In this document: positions 8,858 through 17,216 of the stretch, piece by piece
Position numbering within the stretch: position 1 is the first letter of the stretch
Layout of the letters: the number at the start of each line of letters is the position of its first letter
Assembly (NCBI RefSeq): GCF_009696145.1
Contig: NZ_VUMO01000013.1
Span: forward strand, 1-59,394
Direction of reading: 5' to 3'
Length of the DNA stretch: 59,394 nucleotides
DNA from: Pseudoramibacter porci
Lineage (GTDB): Bacteria > Bacillota > Clostridia > Eubacteriales > Eubacteriaceae
Notes under the pieces: model-generated
Databases searched by the model: none
What the model saw: the letters and a program-made list of their open reading frames with translations, nothing else
Told to the model about the DNA's origin: nothing
Program-made: the position numbers and the translations under genes

Positions 8858-9652
8858 ATGCGTGACAATACGCCAAAATCAACCCGAACACAGGGAGGTG
8901 ATCCTATCGCTGATTATATCAGGGCAGACACGCGGCTGCCCGCCTATCTGCCGTATCCCCGTTTCCTGCTGAAAATGGAGATTTCACAGACCGCCAAGCT
9001 GCTGTATTCGCTGCTGTTAGACCGTTCCACCCTCTCCCAGAAAAACAAGTGGCTGGACGACGAGGGCAGGATTTATATTATCTATCCCATCGCGGAGATA
9101 GCAGAAATACTGGATAAAGGCAGCACCACCATCAAGGGGGCGCTTAATGAACTGGACACGGCGGGGCTGTTGGAACGGGAACGGGGCGGCTTCTCCGCAC
9201 CGAACCGGCTTTATGTCAAAGTACCGCCAGTGCCACAGGTACAGTTTTCAGACCAACTGATGGCCGGAAGTCCGCCCCTCATAGAGCCGGAAAACCGTCC
9301 TACTGATGGTCAGAAAACCGACCTTATGATGGTCGGAAAACCGTCCCCTAACCAAACTACTATAAACAACCTTACAGAGAGCCAAACAAAGGGAGTGAGT
9401 GGGGGGCCGTCCGCGCCCTATGGCCGATATGGAAATATTTTTCTGTCACAGACCGAATACGACGAGTTGCAGGCAGAGTACCCTGACAGGCTGGAACGGT
9501 TCATCGAGGAAATGAGCCGCTACCTTGCCGCCAACGGGAAAAGCTACCAGAACTATGCCGCCGCCCTGCGGATATGGGCGGGGAACGACAAAAAGGAAGC
9601 CCCTAAAAAGGGCATACCAGACTACTCATGCAAGGAGGGCGAGAGTTTATGA
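8858..9652 (+). CDS. repA: RepA-type replication initiator (N-terminal RepA domain)
   Basis: 264 residues from the ATG at 8858. The N-terminal region (YPRFLLKMEISQTAKLLY, then SLLLDRSTLSQ) is a winged-helix RepA domain found in low-GC Gram-positive plasmids and integrative elements. A low-complexity linker (about 150-195) and a C-terminal helical domain follow. It suggests the excised circle can replicate. The start is uncertain: the best ribosome site, GGAGGTGA at 8895-8902, precedes the family core (DYIRADTRLPAYLP) rather than this ATG. The gene ends in an ATGA overlap with the DnaC-like gene. Confidence 0.75.
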   Translation: MRDNTPKSTRTQGGDPIADYIRADTRLPAYLPYPRFLLKMEISQTAKLLYSLLLDRSTLSQKNKWLDDEGRIYIIYPIAEIAEILDKGSTTIKGALNELDTAGLLERERGGFSAPNRLYVKVPPVPQVQFSDQLMAGSPPLIEPENRPTDGQKTDLMMVGKPSPNQTTINNLTESQTKGVSGGPSAPYGRYGNIFLSQTEYDELQAEYPDRLERFIEEMSRYLAANGKSYQNYAAALRIWAGNDKKEAPKKGIPDYSCKEGESL

Positions 9653-10491
9653 AGAATGAAATCAACGCGGTTTTGGAGAATATGACGACCACCATCCCGG
9701 AGCCGGAGGACTACACCGGCGAGGACGGTTTACTGTACTGCGGCAAGTGCCGCAAGCCGAAAGAAGCCTATTTTGCGCCGGATAAGGCCGCTATCTTCGG
9801 GCGCGACCGCCACCCGGCAGAGTGCGACTGCCAGAGAACCGCCCGCGAGGAACGGGAAGCCGCCGAAAAGCGGCGCAGACACCTTGACACCGTGGAAGAA
9901 CTGAAACGCCGGGGCTTTACCGACCCCACCATGCGGGACTGGACTTTCGAGAACGACAACGGCAGGAACCCGCAGACCGGGCTTGCCCGCCGGTATGTGG
10001 AGCATTGGGAAGATATGCGGACAGACAATATCGGCTGCCTGTTCTGGGGCGGCGTAGGCACCGGCAAAAGCTACCTTGCAGGCTGTATCGCAAACGCCCT
10101 CATGGAGAAAGAAATCCCCATCCGCATGACGAACTTTGCTCTTATCCTCAATGACCTTGCCGCCAGCTTTGAGGGGCGCAACGAGTACATTTCCCGCCTT
10201 TGTCGTTATCCGCTGCTGATCCTTGACGACTTCGGCATGGAACGCGGGACGGAATACGGGCTGGAACAGGTGTTCAATGTGATTGACAGCCGTTACCGCA
10301 GCGGCAAGCCGCTGATCGTCACGACCAACCTTACGCTGGACGACCTGCACAACCCGGAGGACACCGCCCATTCCCGGATTTATGACCGCCTGCTTTCCAT
10401 GTGCGTCCCGGTACGCTTTACCGGCGACAACTTCCGGCAGGAAACCGCCAAGCGGAAAATGGAGAGCATGAAGAAACTGATTACCGACTGA
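9649..10491 (+). CDS. DnaC/IstB-like AAA+ ATPase
   Basis: 280 residues. An N-terminal Cys cluster (C31-x2-C34 and C59-x-C61) may bind zinc. The AAA+ core has Walker A GGVGTGKS (134-141) and Walker B LLILDDFG. It resembles helicase loaders of the DnaC/DnaI family and would load a replicative helicase at the RepA origin. The ATG overlaps the repA stop (ATGA), consistent with tight coupling of initiator and loader. Confidence 0.88.
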   Translation: MKNEINAVLENMTTTIPEPEDYTGEDGLLYCGKCRKPKEAYFAPDKAAIFGRDRHPAECDCQRTAREEREAAEKRRRHLDTVEELKRRGFTDPTMRDWTFENDNGRNPQTGLARRYVEHWEDMRTDNIGCLFWGGVGTGKSYLAGCIANALMEKEIPIRMTNFALILNDLAASFEGRNEYISRLCRYPLLILDDFGMERGTEYGLEQVFNVIDSRYRSGKPLIVTTNLTLDDLHNPEDTAHSRIYDRLLSMCVPVRFTGDNFRQETAKRKMESMKKLITD

Positions 10492-10505
10492 AAGGAGTAT
10501 TGCCT

Positions 10506-10700
10506 ATGGCAGATAACAAGCAGCACGACACCCGCACCACCCGCCGCCCTGACTGTGTGACGGAAATCCGCATGGGCAATTCCGTCCTTGTCGTGTCCGG
10601 CTATTTCAAGAAAGACACCACAACCACAGCCGCCGACAAAATGGCGCGGGTACTGGAAGCGGAAGCCGCTGCTACACAGGAGCCGACTTATCCGGCGTGA
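10506..10700 (+). CDS. tnpW: Transposon-encoded protein TnpW
   Basis: 64 residues, containing TEIRMGNSVLVVSGYFKKD, the conserved block of the TnpW family of Tn4451-like elements. The ATG is preceded by AAAGGAG at 10491-10497. Function is unknown. Its position after the DnaC-like gene is the usual one. Confidence 0.8.
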   Translation: MADNKQHDTRTTRRPDCVTEIRMGNSVLVVSGYFKKDTTTTAADKMARVLEAEAAATQEPTYPA

Positions 10701-10764
10701 ACCGGGGCATGGAAAAGCGGCCATGCCAGGGAGCATGACCGCTGGAACGAAAATCGGAAGTGCT

Positions 10765-10965
10765 TTAGCAATTCTTAATCTCATTCTCTATAAAATAATT
10801 TGCAATTTCAAAGGCTTTTATTCTTCTCTTTGCCAATGTGATTTGTGATTTATAACGCTCGGAATTATCCTTTGATTCAAATGTTTTTACTGTTTCTCTT
10901 AGCTTGTGCAGAGTTGAATCAATTTGCCTTTTGGCCGCGGTTAATTCATCTATTGTATACTTCAT
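10765..10965 (-). CDS. Small conserved protein of unknown function
   Basis: 66 residues on the strand opposite the rest of the element, with a good ribosome site (AAAGGAG) before the ATG at 10965. It is highly charged and predicted helical (AKRQIDSTLHKLRETVKTF, then YKSQITLAKRRIKAF). I recall similar small proteins in many Clostridia but know no function. Its first 15 residues resemble those of the methyltransferase at 4350. Lower GC than the flanking genes suggests a separate origin. Confidence 0.65.
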   Translation of the reverse strand: MKYTIDELTAAKRQIDSTLHKLRETVKTFESKDNSERYKSQITLAKRRIKAFEIANYFIENEIKNC

Positions 10966-11086
10966 GTTTTCTCCTTTAACTTCTGATTTTTTTGTTAAAT
11001 CAGAGTATACCACGGAGTTATGAACTTTTCTACTGCAAATATGGGACGACAACCCATACCATAAAAATCGGAAAATTGAAAAGCTG

Positions 11087-11097
11087 TAAAGAAGCAA
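11087..11097 (+). repeat. TAAAGAAGCAA, internal copy
   Basis: Same 11 bases as at 1737-1747, here about 90 bases upstream of the recombinase gene. With the inverted copy at 12874-12884 it brackets the recombinase gene. TTTGCCG follows this copy and the right-end copy at similar distances. Confidence 0.45.
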
Positions 11098-11131
11098 ATT
11101 TAACGCTTTTGCCGCTGTACAGCCCCCGCCG

Positions 11132-11157
11132 TTCCGTGGTACAATGAAACCACGGAA
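11132..11157. promoter_or_regulatory. Inverted repeat upstream of the recombinase gene
   Basis: TTCCGTGGT (11132-11140) and ACCACGGAA (11149-11157) form a perfect 9-bp inverted repeat with an 8-base spacer containing ACAAT, part of a possible -10 TACAAT. An outer pair AGCCCC/GGGGCT surrounds it. Position fits an operator or autoregulatory site for the recombinase. Confidence 0.45.
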
Positions 11158-11190
11158 TAGTGGGGCTGGCTGTCGGAAACGGAGGATTTT

Positions 11191-12807
11191 ATGTTAAGAC
11201 AAGCCACCCAAAACCTCATTACCGCCCTTTATCCGAGATTGTCCCACGAGGATGAATTGCAAGGCGAGAGTAATTCCATATCGAACCAAAAAAGGATACT
11301 CGAAACCTACGCAAAACAGAACGGCTTTACCAATCTGCGCTGGTACACCGACGACGGTTTTTCCGGCGCGAACTTCCAGCGGCCCGGATTTCAAGCCATG
11401 CTTGCGGACATTGAAGCCGGGAAAGTGGGTACGGTCATCGTCAAGGACATGAGCCGGTTAGGGCGAAACTACTTGCAGGTAGGGTTTTACACGGAAATGC
11501 TGTTCCCTCAAAAGGGTGTGCGTTTTATCGCTGTCAACGATAATGTGGACAGTGCCAGCGAGGGCATGGACAACGATTTTACCCCGCTGCGAAATCTGTT
11601 CAATGAATGGCTGGTGAGAGATACGAGCAAGAAAATCAAGGCAGTGAAAAAGTCAAAAGGCATGAGCGGCAAGCCTGTTACCAGCAAGCCGGTTTACGGC
11701 TATGTGATGGACGAGGACGAGAATTTTATTATAGACGAGGAAGCCGCCCCGGTGGTGCAGCAGATTTACCAGCTTTGCCTTGCCGGGAACGGCCCGACCA
11801 AGATTGCCCGTATGCTGACGGAGCAGCAAATCCCCACGCCGGGGACGCTGGAATATCAGCGGACAGGCAGCACCCGCCGTTATCACCCAGGCTATGAGTG
11901 CAAATGGGCGACCAACACCGTCGTTCATATCCTCGAAAACCGAGAGTACACCGGATGTCTGGTGAACTTCAAAACGGAAAAGCCTTCTTATAAGGTCAAG
12001 CACAGCATAGAGAACCCCGTCGAGAAGCAGGCCATTTTCGAGAACCACCATGAGCCGATCATCGACAAGGAAACATGGGAACGGGTGCAGGAGTTACGCA
12101 AACAGCGCAAACGCCCGAACCGCTACGATGAAGTGGGGCTGTTCTCCGGGATTTTGTTCTGCGCCGACTGCGGCCATGTGCTGTATCAGCAGCGGTATCA
12201 GAACAAAGACCGCAAACAGGACTGCTACATCTGCGGCAGCTACAAGAAGCGCACCCGCAACTGTACGGCGCACTTTATCCGCACCGATCTGTTGACCGCT
12301 GGTGTCCTGGCAAATCTCCGGCAAGTGACCGAATACGCAGCCAAGCATGAGAGCCGGTTTGTGAAACTACTTGTCCAGCAGAACGAGATCGGCGGCAAGC
12401 GAAAGACCGCCGCAGCCATCAAGCAGCTTGAACAGGCGCAGGAACGCATTTCTGAAATCAGCCGCATTATCAAGCGGCTGTATGAGGACAATGTAAACGG
12501 CAAAATCAGCGATGAGCGTTTCATGGAACTGTCGGCTGACTACGAAGCCGAGCAAGCGGAGCTGAAAAAGAGAGCCGCCGCCCTGCAAGCCGAACTGGAC
12601 AAGTCACAGGCAGCTACCGTCAACGCCGAGAAATTTATGGGCATTGTCCGCAAGCACCTTGCCTTTGAAGAACTGACCCCCACTCTCTTGCGGGAAATGA
12701 TCGAGAAAATTGTGGTGCATGAGTGCAGCTATGATGAGAACGGCACCCGCAGGCAGGACATTGAGATTTATTACAGCTTTGTCGGCAAGATTGACTTGCC
12801 CGAATAA
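11191..12807 (+). CDS. Large serine recombinase (TnpX/TndX-like)
   Basis: 538 residues. The N-terminal resolvase domain has the catalytic serine in ALYPRLSHED (S18) and the arginine motif KDMSRLGRNYL. A recombinase domain follows (KPVYGYVMDEDENFIIDEE), then a zinc ribbon (CADCGHV, CYICGSYKKRTRNC), a coiled coil (about 405-490) and a C-terminal DUF4368-like segment. It excises and integrates the element through a circular form. As for TndX of Tn5397, the gene lies at the right end and is read toward the end. The ATG at 11191 has CGGAGGA at 11180-11186. Confidence 0.92.
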   Translation: MLRQATQNLITALYPRLSHEDELQGESNSISNQKRILETYAKQNGFTNLRWYTDDGFSGANFQRPGFQAMLADIEAGKVGTVIVKDMSRLGRNYLQVGFYTEMLFPQKGVRFIAVNDNVDSASEGMDNDFTPLRNLFNEWLVRDTSKKIKAVKKSKGMSGKPVTSKPVYGYVMDEDENFIIDEEAAPVVQQIYQLCLAGNGPTKIARMLTEQQIPTPGTLEYQRTGSTRRYHPGYECKWATNTVVHILENREYTGCLVNFKTEKPSYKVKHSIENPVEKQAIFENHHEPIIDKETWERVQELRKQRKRPNRYDEVGLFSGILFCADCGHVLYQQRYQNKDRKQDCYICGSYKKRTRNCTAHFIRTDLLTAGVLANLRQVTEYAAKHESRFVKLLVQQNEIGGKRKTAAAIKQLEQAQERISEISRIIKRLYEDNVNGKISDERFMELSADYEAEQAELKKRAAALQAELDKSQAATVNAEKFMGIVRKHLAFEELTPTLLREMIEKIVVHECSYDENGTRRQDIEIYYSFVGKIDLPE

Positions 12808-12815
12808 CCGCCCGA

Positions 12816-12848
12816 CCTATCCGACACAATGGCCAAGTGTCGGATAGG
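12816..12848 (+). terminator. Hairpin after the recombinase gene
   Basis: A perfect 12-bp stem (CCTATCCGACAC with GTGTCGGATAGG) lies eight bases past the stop. The T-run comes about ten bases later (12859-12864), so it may be a weak terminator or a structural part of the element end. Confidence 0.5.
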
Positions 12849-12873
12849 AACGGCAAAATTTTTTGCACTTCTA

Positions 12874-12884
12874 TTGCTTCTTTA
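12874..12884 (-). repeat. TAAAGAAGCAA, right-end copy (inverted)
   Basis: The inverted copy of the 11-base motif at 1737-1747, close to the inferred right end of the transposon and 13 bases before the host terminator at 12897. Confidence 0.45.
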
Positions 12885-12896
12885 TCACACATAAGC

Positions 12897-12926
12897 AAAA
12901 AAAGCAGGCTTATAATTCAGCCTGCT
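12897..12926 (-). terminator. Intrinsic terminator of the corrinoid operon
   Basis: AGCAGGCT/AGCCTGCT stem (12903-12910 with 12919-12926) followed on the minus strand by seven T residues, 11 bases past the cobU stop. It marks host sequence just outside the transposon. Confidence 0.85.
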
Positions 12927-12936
12927 CAGCACACGT

Positions 12937-13533
12937 TTATATTTTCTCAAAGGGTTCCGCGCCTGATCCTTTGATAACCATCGGAATCCCCGAAACGCAG
13001 AACACAACGCGGTCCGCCTCGGCGGCCACCATCTGGTTGACCCGCCCGGCGATATCCCGAAATAGATTGCCCATCCGGTAAGCCGGGACGAGCCCCATTC
13101 CGACTTCATTGGTCACAATATAAGCTTCCTTTTTCGTTCGAAGGGCGTGAATCAAATCCTTCACGTCCGCCAGAATATGGTCTTCAACCTCGCCTGCCCT
13201 GCCCATCGAAATGTGATCCCAATCCTTTTCGAGGGCCATCATCTGATTGGTGATCATCACCGTTAAACAGTCGAAAAGCACCGTCTCCGCTTCTGCAAAA
13301 GCCGGCTGCTGCATCAGCGTGTGGAATGCGCTGTATTGTTCAATCGTGGCCCAACGCGCTGGGCGTCTCGCCCGATGGTGGGCGATGCGGTCTTTCATCC
13401 CGTCATCGAAAGGAATGGCTGTCGCAATATAGGCGACCGGTGACCGGCCCGCCGCCTCTGAAATGAATACTTGTTTTTCGGCGTAGCGGCTCTTGCCGCT
13501 GCGCGCGCCCCCTGTCACCAATGTAATGGCCAT
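12937..13533 (-). CDS. cobU: Adenosylcobinamide kinase / adenosylcobinamide-phosphate guanylyltransferase
   Basis: 198 residues. It phosphorylates adenosylcobinamide and adds GMP to give AdoCbi-GDP, the activated corrinoid for lower-ligand attachment. The P-loop is GGARSGKS (8-15). The conserved ALHHRARRP-like segment appears as AHHRARRPARW, and TNEVGMGLVP follows. The ATG at 13533 has GGGGGAG upstream, giving the usual family start. Last gene of the superoperon, 10 bases after cobD. Partner genes cobT and cobS are not in this window. Confidence 0.93.
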   Translation of the reverse strand: MAITLVTGGARSGKSRYAEKQVFISEAAGRSPVAYIATAIPFDDGMKDRIAHHRARRPARWATIEQYSAFHTLMQQPAFAEAETVLFDCLTVMITNQMMALEKDWDHISMGRAGEVEDHILADVKDLIHALRTKKEAYIVTNEVGMGLVPAYRMGNLFRDIAGRVNQMVAAEADRVVFCVSGIPMVIKGSGAEPFEKI

Positions 13534-13543
13534 GTCTCCCCCT

Positions 13544-14605
13544 TTATTTGTCCTCATAGGCCTGACTCGTCAAGATGGCCGTCAGTGCCGCAATCAATCG
13601 ATCGTTTTCGTCTTTTTTCTTGACGGCGGCTCGAAAATACGCATCGCCAAGCCCCACAAAATCTTCGCAGGTCCGGATATAAATTTTCTGCGTTTCGAGC
13701 AGCGCGTTGAGATCTGCCGCTGTCCCCTTCTTCAACCGGAATAAATGAAAATCCGCTCCGGATGGCAAGACCTCGAGTCCCGGAAGCGCCGACAGCGCAA
13801 CGCGCACCCGGTGCCGTTCCCGGCTGGTATAGGATTTTGTATCCTCGATGTATTTCTGATCCTCAAATACCGTGTCCAGCGCCGTCAGCGCCAGCGTATT
13901 GACGCTCCAGGGCATCTGAATCGCCGCCATCTCTGAAATGATTTGCGGCTGCCCAACCGCATAGCCAAGGCGCAGTCCCGGAATGCCAAAAAATTTCGTC
14001 ATCGAGCGCAGCAGCACCACGTTTCGATTGCCGTCCACCAGAGAAAAGCAGGATTCCTTTGATGAAAAGCCCACGAAGGATTCGTCAATGAACCACTGCA
14101 CTGTATTCGGACAGTGGTCGATGAGCGAGCCGATGTACATCGGCGAATAAGCAACGCCGGTGGGATTGTTAGGATTGCAGAGAAAAACCGCGTCGGGCTT
14201 CGTCTGGCAGATGTAATCGGCAAAGGCGTCGGTGTCCAAGCGGAATCGAGATTCCCAATCGGTCTGCCACAGCCGAAGTTCCCACCCTGCCGCTGTCAAG
14301 GCTTCGGCGTATTCGTTAAACGTCGGTACGACGATGACGGCAGTGCCACCGGAAAAAGCCATCGCGTATAGATAAATCAGCTCAATGCCGCCGTTGCCGA
14401 GGATCACCCAGTCGTCCGCAACGCCCAAGCGGCGGGCCAGGCGTTTTTTGTGCCGCCTGCCATCCGGCTCTGGGTAGCGTCCAAGATCGCCGAGGGCATC
14501 CTCCAGCGCGTATTTCAAGTGGGGCGGCATACCCAGTGGGTTGATGTTGACTGAAAAGTCCAGCATCCCTGAACGGTCGCCCTGATATCCTCCGTGACGA
14601 TTCAT
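13544..14605 (-). CDS. cobD: L-threonine-O-3-phosphate decarboxylase
   Basis: 353 residues. A fold-type I PLP enzyme that makes (R)-1-amino-2-propanol phosphate, the linker attached by CbiB. Evidence: NxNP-type segment FSVNINPLGMP, NPNNPTG (144-150) and the PLP lysine in SMTKFFGIPGLRLGY (K204). It resembles histidinol-phosphate aminotransferase, but the corrinoid context and the PduX gene in the same operon favour CobD. cobU follows closely. Confidence 0.9.
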   Translation of the reverse strand: MNRHGGYQGDRSGMLDFSVNINPLGMPPHLKYALEDALGDLGRYPEPDGRRHKKRLARRLGVADDWVILGNGGIELIYLYAMAFSGGTAVIVVPTFNEYAEALTAAGWELRLWQTDWESRFRLDTDAFADYICQTKPDAVFLCNPNNPTGVAYSPMYIGSLIDHCPNTVQWFIDESFVGFSSKESCFSLVDGNRNVVLLRSMTKFFGIPGLRLGYAVGQPQIISEMAAIQMPWSVNTLALTALDTVFEDQKYIEDTKSYTSRERHRVRVALSALPGLEVLPSGADFHLFRLKKGTAADLNALLETQKIYIRTCEDFVGLGDAYFRAAVKKKDENDRLIAALTAILTSQAYEDK

Positions 14606-14638
14606 ATTATTCTCCTCTTCTCTCTCATTTTACACAGC

Positions 14639-15661
14639 CTACCGCAATTGAAAAAATATTGAGACAATATATACGGCCGTAGCCAATACCGCAAAGACCA
14701 TTTCCGACCCGGTCATGATCTTTAAACTCTGACGCACGGTGTCGGCCGTCAGCGGCGTATCCGCGTCGCCGATGGTCGGCTTCTCCACCACTTGGCCGAA
14801 ATAAATATTGGTGCCGCCAATCTGGACCCGCAAAAGTCCAGCAGCTGCCGATTCGGGATGGCCGGCGTTGGGACTTTTGTGCATCCTGTGGTCCCGCTTG
14901 TAGACGCGCACGCCATTCTTAAAATCAAACCCAAGCGCCGCACCGGCGATCAGCATCATCCACGAGCCGAGACGCGCGATGGGAAAATTGAAGGCGTCAT
15001 CGAGCTTCGCCGGAAAATAGCCGTAATGCGTGTAGGGCTTTTGCAGGTAACCCGTCATCGAATCCATCGTGTTCACTGCCTTGTAGACCATTGCCAGCGT
15101 CAGCGGTGAAAGAAACCAAAGAAAATGCTGAAGAACCATACCGACCAGCATGTAAAACATCGGCGCGAGAATCCCGTCGATCGTATTCTCTGCCGTCGTC
15201 TCCACCGTTGCACGAATGACATCGTGTTCCGAAAGCGCGCTGGTGTCCCGTCCGCAAAGGTAGCCCACCTGCACCCGCGCTTGTTCTAAATCGCCGGCTT
15301 CCAGCGCTTTTACCACGCCTTCAACCGCCTGACGCAGGCTCTTTTCCGCGAGCGTCGTCCCGAGAAACCATAAGGTCACCACGACAAACAGCACCGGGTG
15401 AATTTTCAGACATAGCCACTGCACCCCGGCGCTCACTGCACCGGTCAGGACGATGACGACCACCCACATCAAAAGTCCCTTTGCTCGGGATTTACTTTTG
15501 ATTTCTGGGGTAGTGTTCAGCCTTTTGGTCAGCCCGCCGATACATTTTCCAATCCAAACAATCGGATGGGGGATTTTCACCGGATCGCCGACAATCCAAT
15601 CCAATGCCACTGCGCCGAGAATCAACAGCATCCACCACAAATAAGGCACAGAGCTACCCAT
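14639..15661 (-). CDS. cbiB: Adenosylcobinamide-phosphate synthase
   Basis: 340 residues, an integral membrane protein with several hydrophobic helices. It joins aminopropanol phosphate to cobyric acid. The family motifs are LDWIVGDP near the N-terminus, NTIDGILAPMFY in the middle and SPNAGHPESAAAGLL toward the end. The ATG at 15661 overlaps the cbiP stop as TGATG. A TTG three bases earlier is possible. Confidence 0.92.
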   Translation of the reverse strand: MGSSVPYLWWMLLILGAVALDWIVGDPVKIPHPIVWIGKCIGGLTKRLNTTPEIKSKSRAKGLLMWVVVIVLTGAVSAGVQWLCLKIHPVLFVVVTLWFLGTTLAEKSLRQAVEGVVKALEAGDLEQARVQVGYLCGRDTSALSEHDVIRATVETTAENTIDGILAPMFYMLVGMVLQHFLWFLSPLTLAMVYKAVNTMDSMTGYLQKPYTHYGYFPAKLDDAFNFPIARLGSWMMLIAGAALGFDFKNGVRVYKRDHRMHKSPNAGHPESAAAGLLRVQIGGTNIYFGQVVEKPTIGDADTPLTADTVRQSLKIMTGSEMVFAVLATAVYIVSIFFQLR

Positions 15662-17175
15662 CAATGTGTCTGGCTCCCGTCGAGAATGGCCATGATCTGG
15701 TCCATATCGACTGCTGCTTTGACCGTTTGAGCCAGTAAATCGTATTGGCTTTCTTTAAAGGCTTGATAGTCGTGCACCTTTCCAGCTTCCATGTGCTTCT
15801 TCGCCTTAATTTGATTGAGCAAACCTTCCCGCAGCTCGTCGTTATCAAAAATGCCGTGGAGGTAGGTCCCAACGACAGTTTTATCCGGCGATACCGCGCC
15901 GTCGTACCGCCCGTCAGCCAACTTTGCAAAGGGCTTCGTTTCCGCTGTCCTCGGCAGGGACTGTCCCATGTGAATTTCATAGCCGCGCACATTTTTGTCG
16001 TTCGGGTCGATGTCGAGGAAGCCGTTGAGCATTGTTCCGGTTTCCTGGGTGGTCGTCTTTGTTTCCTCGAGTTCGGTGTCGATATCGAGCAAACCAAGCC
16101 CTTCGATGATATCCGCCTGAGATTCAACGTGGTGCGGATCGGAAATGGTCTTGCCGATGATCTGGTAGCCACCGCAAATGCCCACTACCGGCACCCCTTC
16201 CTCGTGCTTTTTGATGATCGCATCGGCCATCTTTGACATCTTCAGGTGTTTGACGTCATCAATGGTGTTCTTCGATCCCGGGATCACAAGCAGATCCGGT
16301 TCGGCCCGTTCGATTTCCCGTTCGTTTTTGTAATATTCGACCGAAACTTCCGGATACATGTCAAAAACTGTCACATCGGTGAAATTTGAAACGTGGCGCA
16401 GACGGACAACCCCGATTTTGATTTGCCCCTCGTGGGTGCCGTACCAGCGCTCGGTCACAGAGTCTTCATCGTCGATTACAACCCGCGTGTAGGGCACGAC
16501 GCCGAGACAGGGCACGTGGAGCATCGGATTCATCATTTCGATCCCGGGCTTTAACAATTCAACGTCGCCTCGGAATTTGTTGATCAGATACCCGGCGAAG
16601 CGTGCCTGTTCTTCCGGCGGCAGCAGCTTGATCGTGCCGTAAATGGATGCGAAGACGCCGCCGCGGTCAATATCCCCGACGAGTACGACCGGTGCATCGA
16701 TCATTTCCGCCAGCCCCATGTTGACAATGTCGTTGTCTCGAAGATTAATTTCCGCCGGGCTGCCGGCGCCTTCGATGACGATGACATCCGCCTCATTGGC
16801 CAGCGTATTATAGGCGTCCATGACGACGTCCGTCAACTGGCTTTTGTATCGGTGATATTCTGCCGCATCCATGTTGAATTCGGCAACACCGTTTAAGATC
16901 ACTTGAGATCCCACATCCGAATTGGGCTTGAGCAGAACGGGATTCATTCGGACATCCGGTTCGACCCGGGCGCATTCGGCCTGTGTCACCTGGGCGCGGC
17001 CCATCTCTTTTCCGTCCTTAGTGATGAACGAATTCAATGCCATGTTCTGCGCCTTGAAAGGTCTGACCGTCATGCCCATGTCGTTAAAAATGCGGCACAT
17101 TGCCGCACAGATCAGGCTTTTCCCTACCGACGAGCCGGTGCCCTGAAACATAATTTTTTTAGCTTGCTTTCCCAT
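15661..17175 (-). CDS. cbiP: Cobyric acid synthase (glutamine-hydrolysing)
   Basis: 504 residues. It amidates four side chains (b, d, e, g) of adenosylcobyrinic acid a,c-diamide. The N-terminal dethiobiotin-synthetase-like ATPase has GTGSSVGKS, and the C-terminal class I glutamine amidotransferase has VVGICGGYQIIG with the nucleophilic Cys. The ATG at 17175 (MGKQAKKIMFQG) has a GGAG ribosome site. An upstream extension to 17307 is unlikely because it would run into cbiJ. Confidence 0.95.
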   Translation of the reverse strand: MGKQAKKIMFQGTGSSVGKSLICAAMCRIFNDMGMTVRPFKAQNMALNSFITKDGKEMGRAQVTQAECARVEPDVRMNPVLLKPNSDVGSQVILNGVAEFNMDAAEYHRYKSQLTDVVMDAYNTLANEADVIVIEGAGSPAEINLRDNDIVNMGLAEMIDAPVVLVGDIDRGGVFASIYGTIKLLPPEEQARFAGYLINKFRGDVELLKPGIEMMNPMLHVPCLGVVPYTRVVIDDEDSVTERWYGTHEGQIKIGVVRLRHVSNFTDVTVFDMYPEVSVEYYKNEREIERAEPDLLVIPGSKNTIDDVKHLKMSKMADAIIKKHEEGVPVVGICGGYQIIGKTISDPHHVESQADIIEGLGLLDIDTELEETKTTTQETGTMLNGFLDIDPNDKNVRGYEIHMGQSLPRTAETKPFAKLADGRYDGAVSPDKTVVGTYLHGIFDNDELREGLLNQIKAKKHMEAGKVHDYQAFKESQYDLLAQTVKAAVDMDQIMAILDGSQTH

Positions 17176-17216
17176 TCTATCTCCTCGATCTATTTTTTCG
17201 TTTGTTGTTCTTCTCT

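Larger units (their letters stand above)
1735..12885. mobile_element. Mobilizable transposon carrying tet(W), Tn4451/TnpX-like
   Basis: About 11.1 kb of accessory genes lie between two host loci: the lactate dehydrogenase and the terminator of the corrinoid operon at 12897-12926. Gene order is tet(W), methyltransferase, sigma-like, HTH, mobC, relaxase, Cys-rich VLP, repA, dnaC-like, tnpW, large serine recombinase. It has mobilization and replication genes but no type IV secretion or coupling-protein genes, so it should move with help from another conjugative element. The ends are inferred from TAAAGAAGCAA at 1737-1747 and its inverted copy at 12874-12884. A target dinucleotide repeat could not be assigned. 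The ends may be off by some tens of bases. Confidence 0.65.

Noticed and set aside
1735-12885. A self-transmissible conjugative element
   Set aside because: No VirB4-, VirD4/TcpA- or VirB6-like gene is present; only relaxase, MobC and replication genes, so mobilizable is the better label.
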